A DNA stretch of 58,269 nt, taken from the NCBI GenBank assembly GCA_903907905.1, contig CAIVPX010000020.1, forward strand, positions 1 through 58,269. Reading direction: 5' to 3'. Under the pieces are notes generated by a model that did not search any database, was not told the origin of the DNA, and saw nothing but the letters and a program-made list of their open reading frames with translations. Made by a program: the position numbers and the translations under genes. This DNA is from an uncultured bacterium. GTDB lineage: Bacteria; Pseudomonadota; Gammaproteobacteria; Burkholderiales; Burkholderiaceae_E. Below, one piece after another: positions 53,718 to 58,269 of the stretch. Positions within the stretch are counted from its first letter, which is position 1, and each line of letters starts with the position of its first letter.

Positions 53718-54722
53718 ATGGCTGCCGCGCCGCTGCTCGAGGTCAAAGGCCTGGTCAAGCACTTCCCGCTCAAGGCAGGCATCGGTGCACCCAGGCAGGT
53801 CGTGCGGGCCGTCGATCAAATTGACTTCCGTGTCTACTCAGGCGAAACCCTGGGCGTCGTGGGCGAGTCGGGTTGCGGCAAGAGCACCACGGCGCGCCTG
53901 CTCATGAACCTGATCGAACCCACCGCAGGCGAGATCATCTTTGACGGCTGTCGGGTAGGAAGCCGCGATTTGCCACTCAAGGAGTTCCGACGCCAGGTTC
54001 AAATGGTCTTTCAGGATAGCTACGCCTCGCTCAATCCGCGGATGACCATCGAAGACTCGATCGCCTTCGGCGCGCGCGTTCACGGTACGTCGGCCGACGC
54101 GGCGCTCAAGCGGGCACATGAACTGCTCGACCGGGTAGGCCTGGAGCCTCGGCGTTTCGCGGGCCGCTATCCCCACGAGCTCTCAGGGGGGCAGCGGCAG
54201 CGCATCAACATCGCGCGCGCGCTGGCCCTGCAACCCCGCCTGGTCATTCTCGACGAGGCAGTGTCTGCGCTCGACAAGTCGGTCGAGGCCCAGGTGCTGA
54301 ATCTGTTACTCGATCTGAAACAAGATTTCGGACTCACCTACGTTTTCATCAGCCACGATCTTCATGTGGTGCGCTACATCAGCGATCGCGTCATGGTCAT
54401 GTACCTGGGTGAGGTGGTCGAGGTGGGCGAGGCGCAGGCACTCTTCGAGGCCCCGCTTCACCCCTACACCCGAGCGCTCACCGAATCCATGCCCTCGATG
54501 GACCCGGACCATCGAACGGAGAAAGTCCCGCTCACCGGCGACCCGCCCAACCCGATCAATCCCCCCGCGGGGTGCCGGTTTCATCCGCGCTGTCCGGTCG
54601 CAGCCGGGGTGTGCGGCTCGCGCAGCCCGGTCCTGCAGACCGTCGGGTCCGCGGGCATGGCGGCCTGCCTGATTCATCAGCCTGACAGCGGTTATGGTGC
54701 GCCGGAGGTGGCTGCGCCATGA
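53718..54722 (+). CDS. ABC transporter ATP-binding protein, DppF/OppF type
   Basis: 334 residues. Walker [10 protein letters not shown] (49-57), Q-loop [13 protein letters not shown], signature LSGGQRQRI, Walker [13 protein letters not shown], switch His in FISHDLHVV. The C-terminal oligopeptide-transporter extension with HPYTRAL and the Cys-containing [14 protein letters not shown] is present and, in this class, holds an Fe-S cluster. Walker B has DEAVSALD where most homologues show DEPVSALD. The stop overlaps the next start by 4 bp (ATGA). Confidence 0.93.
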   Translation: MAAAPLLEVKGLVKHFPLKAGIGAPRQVVRAVDQIDFRVYSGETLGVVGESGCGKSTTARLLMNLIEPTAGEIIFDGCRVGSRDLPLKEFRRQVQMVFQDSYASLNPRMTIEDSIAFGARVHGTSADAALKRAHELLDRVGLEPRRFAGRYPHELSGGQRQRINIARALALQPRLVILDEAVSALDKSVEAQVLNLLLDLKQDFGLTYVFISHDLHVVRYISDRVMVMYLGEVVEVGEAQALFEAPLHPYTRALTESMPSMDPDHRTEKVPLTGDPPNPINPPAGCRFHPRCPVAAGVCGSRSPVLQTVGSAGMAACLIHQPDSGYGAPEVAAP

Positions 54723-55720
54723 CTGCCGCTCCCGCTCCCATCGTCGACATCCGCTCGCTCACCGTCACGTTCACGGGCGGGCGAAAGCCTGTCAGTGCCG
54801 TCAACGGTGTCGACCTTCGCGTCGAACGCGGCGAGGTGGTGGCGCTCATCGGTGAGTCGGGGTCCGGCAAGAGTGTCACCCTGCGCAGCCTGCTCAGACT
54901 CCACCCCGAAAAGCGAACCCGGATCGGGGGCAGCATTCATGTGGACGGTATTGATGTGCTCGCCATGCGATCGCGCGAACTCGCCAACTACCGCGGCAAA
55001 CTCGCATCGATGATCTTTCAGGAGCCCCTCACGGCGCTCGACCCCGTCTACAGCGTCGGCGACCAGATCATCGAGTCGATCCGCCGCCATGAATCGGTCA
55101 GCACGGCGCAGGCGCGTGCCCGCGCGCTCGAACTATTCGAACGGGTGCGAATCCCCAGCCCCGAGCGGCGCCTGGCCGCCTTCCCTCACGAAATGTCGGG
55201 CGGCATGCGGCAACGGGCCATGATCGCCCTCGCGTTGGCCTGCCAACCGAGACTGCTGCTCGCAGACGAGCCGACCACAGCGCTCGACGCCACCGTACAG
55301 ATCCAGGTGCTGCTACTTTTGCGTGAACTCCAGCGCGAGCTTGGCCTTGCGGTCATCTTCGTCACCCACGATCTGGGCGCGGCTGTCGAGGTCGCAGACA
55401 GGATCGCCGTCATGTACGCCGGGCGCATTGTCGAAGAGGGGCCCACGCGCGAACTCATCCGCTCGCCACGACATCCCTACACGCTCGCCTTGTTGCGCAG
55501 TCGGGCCGAGGGGGCCATGACCCGAGGAATCCGTCTCGAAGCCATCGCCGGCAGTCCGCCTGATCTCTCCGACCTCCCCGCAGGATGCGCCTTCGCTGCC
55601 CGCTGCCGGTGGGCCGATGACCACTGCCGGCAAACCCAACCCGAACGCGTCGACCTCCGCCAGCAGCATGCCGCCCGCTGCCTTCGACTCGATGCGGTTT
55701 TGCAGGAATCGAACCCATGA
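54719..55720 (+). CDS. ABC transporter ATP-binding protein, DppD/OppD type
   Basis: 333 residues. Walker A GESGSGKS (45-52), Q-loop IFQEPLTALDPVYSVGDQI, signature MSGGMRQRAMIALALACQP, Walker B LLLADEPTTALD, His switch FVTHDLGAAVEVADRIAVMYAGRIVE, and the family C-terminus with CAFAARCRWADDHC. Works with the DppF-type ATPase encoded upstream. Overlaps the amidase gene by 4 bp (ATGA). Confidence 0.93.
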   Translation: MTAAPAPIVDIRSLTVTFTGGRKPVSAVNGVDLRVERGEVVALIGESGSGKSVTLRSLLRLHPEKRTRIGGSIHVDGIDVLAMRSRELANYRGKLASMIFQEPLTALDPVYSVGDQIIESIRRHESVSTAQARARALELFERVRIPSPERRLAAFPHEMSGGMRQRAMIALALACQPRLLLADEPTTALDATVQIQVLLLLRELQRELGLAVIFVTHDLGAAVEVADRIAVMYAGRIVEEGPTRELIRSPRHPYTLALLRSRAEGAMTRGIRLEAIAGSPPDLSDLPAGCAFAARCRWADDHCRQTQPERVDLRQQHAARCLRLDAVLQESNP

Positions 55721-56901
55721 CGGTGCCTCACGACCCGGCGCATGCCTTCGTCCCCTACCCCCACGTCAACGTTCCCAGGGCAGGCTCAGGCCCCTTGTCG
55801 GGCTTGTCCTTCGGCGTCAAAGACCTCTTTGATGTCGCAGGCTACCCTACCGGCGGCGGTAGCCCCTTCGTACTCGCTCTGTCGGGTATCAAGTCCGGCA
55901 CCGCGCCCACGGTCCAAAGGCTACTCGATGCCGGGGCGTCCCTCGCTGGCAAAACCGTCACCGACGAGTTTGCATTTTCGATGAACGGGGTCAATGCGCA
56001 TTTCGGTGCACCGGTCAACGGCGCGGCCCCTGACCGCATTTCAGGTGGCTCATCGTCAGGCTCTGCCTCGGCGGTGTCCAACGCCTTGTGTGACTTCGCG
56101 CTCGGGACCGACACGGGTGGATCAGTGCGTGCGCCCGCCAGCCATTGCGGACTGTATGGACTGCGGCCCACCCACGGTCGAGTCAGCCTTGCAGGCTGCC
56201 TCGACCTCGCGCCCAGCTTCGATACCTGCGGCTGGTTTGCCCGGGACATACAGACCTTCCGTCGCGTGGCAGACGTTCTGCTCGAGGGTGACCCCGTCGA
56301 CTTTCCAGCACCCGTCCGACTGCTGTGGCCGGAGGACGTCTGGTCGCTGGCCGTCCCGGCAGCTCGAGAGGCGCACGCGACTGCAATCGCCCGCGTGCGC
56401 AAAGTCTTGGGTGAACCCAAAATTATTTCGCTGGCCTTCGAATCGTTCGATGCCCTGTACTGGCATTTCCGCTATCTGCAGGGGCGCGAAGCCTGGACCA
56501 CGGTGGGGCCGCTCATCGAGCGCTATGCCCCCCCGCTCGGGCCGGGCGTTGCCGAGCGATTTGCGTGGTCACGAGGCGTTACCGACGAGCAGGTCACGCA
56601 GGCAACCGATTTTCGCACCCGTTTCAGTGCCCATGTCAGTGCGCTCGTAGGCCAATCCGGTGTCGTGATCCTGCCCACCATGCCCGACATTGCGCCCTTG
56701 CGCACCTCCCCTGAAGATGCGCTGGAAGACTACCGTAACCGGGCCATTCGAATGTTGGCCACCGCCGGCCTCGCCCGCCTGCCGCAAGTGTCCATGCCGC
56801 TCAGCACCCGCGATGGCGCACCCCTCGGCCTGAGCCTGATGGGCCCCGCCGGCAGCGATCTTGCCCTTATCGCTCTCGCCAGCCGAATCGCCCAAGCCTG
56901 A
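55717..56901 (+). CDS. Amidase-signature hydrolase (AMI1-like)
   Basis: 394 residues, on the short side for amidase-signature enzymes. The Ser-cisSer-Lys triad is present: K35 in FGVKDLFDV, cis-Ser at about 112-113 in ISGGSSSGSASAV, nucleophile S136 in GTDTGGSVRAPAS. Hydrolyses a C-N bond of an amide or carbamoyl group. The compact N-terminus starting almost at the Lys, and the general sequence, resemble AMI1-type amidases. It overlaps the ABC ATPase gene by 4 bp and is 14 bp from the hydantoinase gene, which suggests it acts on the imported compound or on the ring-opened product. A separate N-carbamoyl-amino-acid hydrolase gene is not seen. Confidence 0.88.
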   Translation: MTVPHDPAHAFVPYPHVNVPRAGSGPLSGLSFGVKDLFDVAGYPTGGGSPFVLALSGIKSGTAPTVQRLLDAGASLAGKTVTDEFAFSMNGVNAHFGAPVNGAAPDRISGGSSSGSASAVSNALCDFALGTDTGGSVRAPASHCGLYGLRPTHGRVSLAGCLDLAPSFDTCGWFARDIQTFRRVADVLLEGDPVDFPAPVRLLWPEDVWSLAVPAAREAHATAIARVRKVLGEPKIISLAFESFDALYWHFRYLQGREAWTTVGPLIERYAPPLGPGVAERFAWSRGVTDEQVTQATDFRTRFSAHVSALVGQSGVVILPTMPDIAPLRTSPEDALEDYRNRAIRMLATAGLARLPQVSMPLSTRDGAPLGLSLMGPAGSDLALIALASRIAQA

Positions 56902-56915
56902 AGGACCGGCCACCC

Positions 56916-58269
56916 ATGACCACTCGCCTCGACTGTGTGATCCGCAATGCACGACTCGCGACCGCCTCCGACACCGTTGATACCGACATCGGCATTCGGG
57001 ACGGGCGCATCGCCATGCTCGGCGCGGCCCTGCCCACAGGTACCCGGGAAATCGATGCGGCCGGTCGCTTCGTCACGCCCGGCGGCGTCGACGGACACTG
57101 TCATCTTGACCAACCCATGCCGCCGCCTGTAAGAATGGCCGACGACTTCAACACCGGCACACGTTCCGCCGCCTGCGGCGGAACGACCACCGTCATCCCC
57201 TTTGCGGCCCAGGTCAAGGGCCACAGCCTGCGGGCGGCCGTCAACGACTATCACACGCGCGCCTCGGCGCGCGCGCACGTCGACTACGCCTTTCACCTCA
57301 TCGTGAGCGACCCCACTCCCGACGTGCTGCAGCACGAATTGCCGGCTCTCATCGCCGAGGGCTACACCTCTTTCAAGCTGTACATGACCTACGACGATCT
57401 CAAGCTCGACGACGGTCAGATCCTGGATGTGCTTGCGCTCGCACGGCGCCACGGCGCCATGGCCATGATTCACGCCGAAAATGCCGACTGCATCGCCTGG
57501 CTCACCCAGCGTCTCGAAGCCGCAGGCCAGGTCGCCCCACGCTTTCATGCACATTCGCGCCCGATGCTGGTCGAGCGTGAGGCCACCCACCGGGCCATTT
57601 CGCTCGCCGAACTGGTGGACGTCCCCATTCTGGTGGTGCACGTCTCCGGACGCGAGGCGGTCGAGCAGATCCGCTGGGGTCGCGGCCGTGGACTCAAGAT
57701 TTTCGCCGAGACCTGCCCTCAGTACCTTTTTCTGACGGCCGCCGATCTCGGCATTGATGACAGTTACCTTGGGGCAAAGTGCGTCTGCAGCCCTCCGCCC
57801 CGCGATGCGTCCAATCAGGAGGTCATTTGGGCCGGCCTGGCCGATGGACTATTTACGGTCCTGTCATCTGACCACGCGCCCTTCAACTACGACGACCCGG
57901 CAGGCAAGAAGCCGGGCGGCCAGGAGGTTGCCTTCCCCTACATTCCCAACGGCATCCCGGGCATCGAGACGCGAATGCCCCTGCTGTTTTCCGAGGGCGT
58001 ACTGGGGGGGCGCATCACGATCAACCGATTCGTCGAACTCACCTCCACCAACGCCGCCAAGGCCTACGGTCTGCATCCTCGCAAAGGCACCCTCGCCATA
58101 GGCTCTGATGCTGATCTGGTCATCTGGGACGAGCGCGAACTCACCATTCACAACGCCATGCTGCACCATGCGGTCGACTACACCCCGTATGAAGGTATTC
58201 AGCTCAAGGCCTGGCCAGGGCTCACCATGCTGAGGGGGGCGGTTGTCTGGGACGGAGAGAAATTCACGC
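56916..58269 (+). CDS. Hydantoinase/dihydropyrimidinase, C-terminus cut by the window edge
   Basis: At least 451 residues from ATG 56916, still open at the window end; the family is about 460-490 long, so perhaps 10-40 residues are missing. A cyclic amidohydrolase with a binuclear metal site: H61 and H63 in DGHCHLDQP, probable carbamylated K154 in SFKLYMTYDD, H187 in MIHAEN, H242 in VVHVSGREA and D319 in SSDHAPF. It opens hydantoins or dihydropyrimidines to N-carbamoyl amino acids. The loop LYMTYDD is in the stereochemistry-gating region. Last visible gene of the operon with the racemase-like protein, ABC importer and amidase. The exact substrate is not readable. Confidence 0.9.
   Translation, partial: MTTRLDCVIRNARLATASDTVDTDIGIRDGRIAMLGAALPTGTREIDAAGRFVTPGGVDGHCHLDQPMPPPVRMADDFNTGTRSAACGGTTTVIPFAAQVKGHSLRAAVNDYHTRASARAHVDYAFHLIVSDPTPDVLQHELPALIAEGYTSFKLYMTYDDLKLDDGQILDVLALARRHGAMAMIHAENADCIAWLTQRLEAAGQVAPRFHAHSRPMLVEREATHRAISLAELVDVPILVVHVSGREAVEQIRWGRGRGLKIFAETCPQYLFLTAADLGIDDSYLGAKCVCSPPPRDASNQEVIWAGLADGLFTVLSSDHAPFNYDDPAGKKPGGQEVAFPYIPNGIPGIETRMPLLFSEGVLGGRITINRFVELTSTNAAKAYGLHPRKGTLAIGSDADLVIWDERELTIHNAMLHHAVDYTPYEGIQLKAWPGLTMLRGAVVWDGEKFT

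Overview
The window is a GC-rich chromosomal segment from a betaproteobacterium, most likely of the order Burkholderiales. The evidence is the gene order: odhA-odhB-lpdA-zapE, mdh/gntR/sdhCDAB-sdhE-gltA, phaC-phaB-phaR-rimO and rluD-pgeF next to bamD are all arrangements typical of that group. Protein wording such as the AcnA N-terminus also fits. No rRNA, tRNA, insertion sequence, prophage or CRISPR array was seen. Genes are packed very tightly, with many 1-8 bp overlaps. No gene-free stretch exceeds 300 bases.

Region by region. 1-2640: end of a divergent secreted protein gene, then an OmpR/EnvZ-type two-component pair. 2640-5375: rubrerythrin, a two-cluster Fe-S protein with CCG domains, and a DUF3501 protein, a probable peroxide/redox module. 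5375-12460: a GNAT-like protein, ispF and ispD (isoprenoid precursors) facing mfd (transcription-repair coupling), serB and an MFS exporter. 12457-17330: rimO and the polyhydroxyalkanoate genes phaR, phaB and phaC; the synthase carries an unusual Lys/Ala/Pro-rich N-terminal extension. 17418-24000: a small membrane protein, pgeF, rluD, bamD, a DinG-family helicase, a DUF465 protein and zapE.

24011-43460 is a central-carbon supercluster. It holds lpdA, odhB and odhA (2-oxoglutarate dehydrogenase), a class III aminotransferase, gltA, sdhE and sdhBADC, all on the minus strand, followed by a gntR-type regulator. Diverging from the regulator are mdh, prpB, prpC and acnA. Together these cover most of the oxidative TCA cycle plus the first and last steps of the methylcitrate cycle. 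A perfect 12-bp palindrome lies beside a good sigma70 promoter between gntR and mdh.

43467-49086 (minus strand) is a five-gene operon in which each gene overlaps the next. It encodes an ArsS-type radical SAM protein, a calcineurin-like phosphoesterase with a degenerate metal site, a VTT (TVP38)-flavin disulfide reductase fusion and two small glycosyltransferase-like proteins. No arsM methyltransferase is present beside it. 49322-58269 (plus strand) is a hydantoin/amide utilisation operon: a racemase-family protein that lacks the second catalytic Cys, a five-component dipeptide-type ABC importer, an amidase-signature hydrolase and a hydantoinase/dihydropyrimidinase cut by the window end.

The most unusual signals are the tightly coupled ArsS operon, the one-cysteine racemase homologue in the hydantoin operon, the histone-H1-like tail on PhaC, and the bamD/rluD pair whose divergent start codons share the same CATG.
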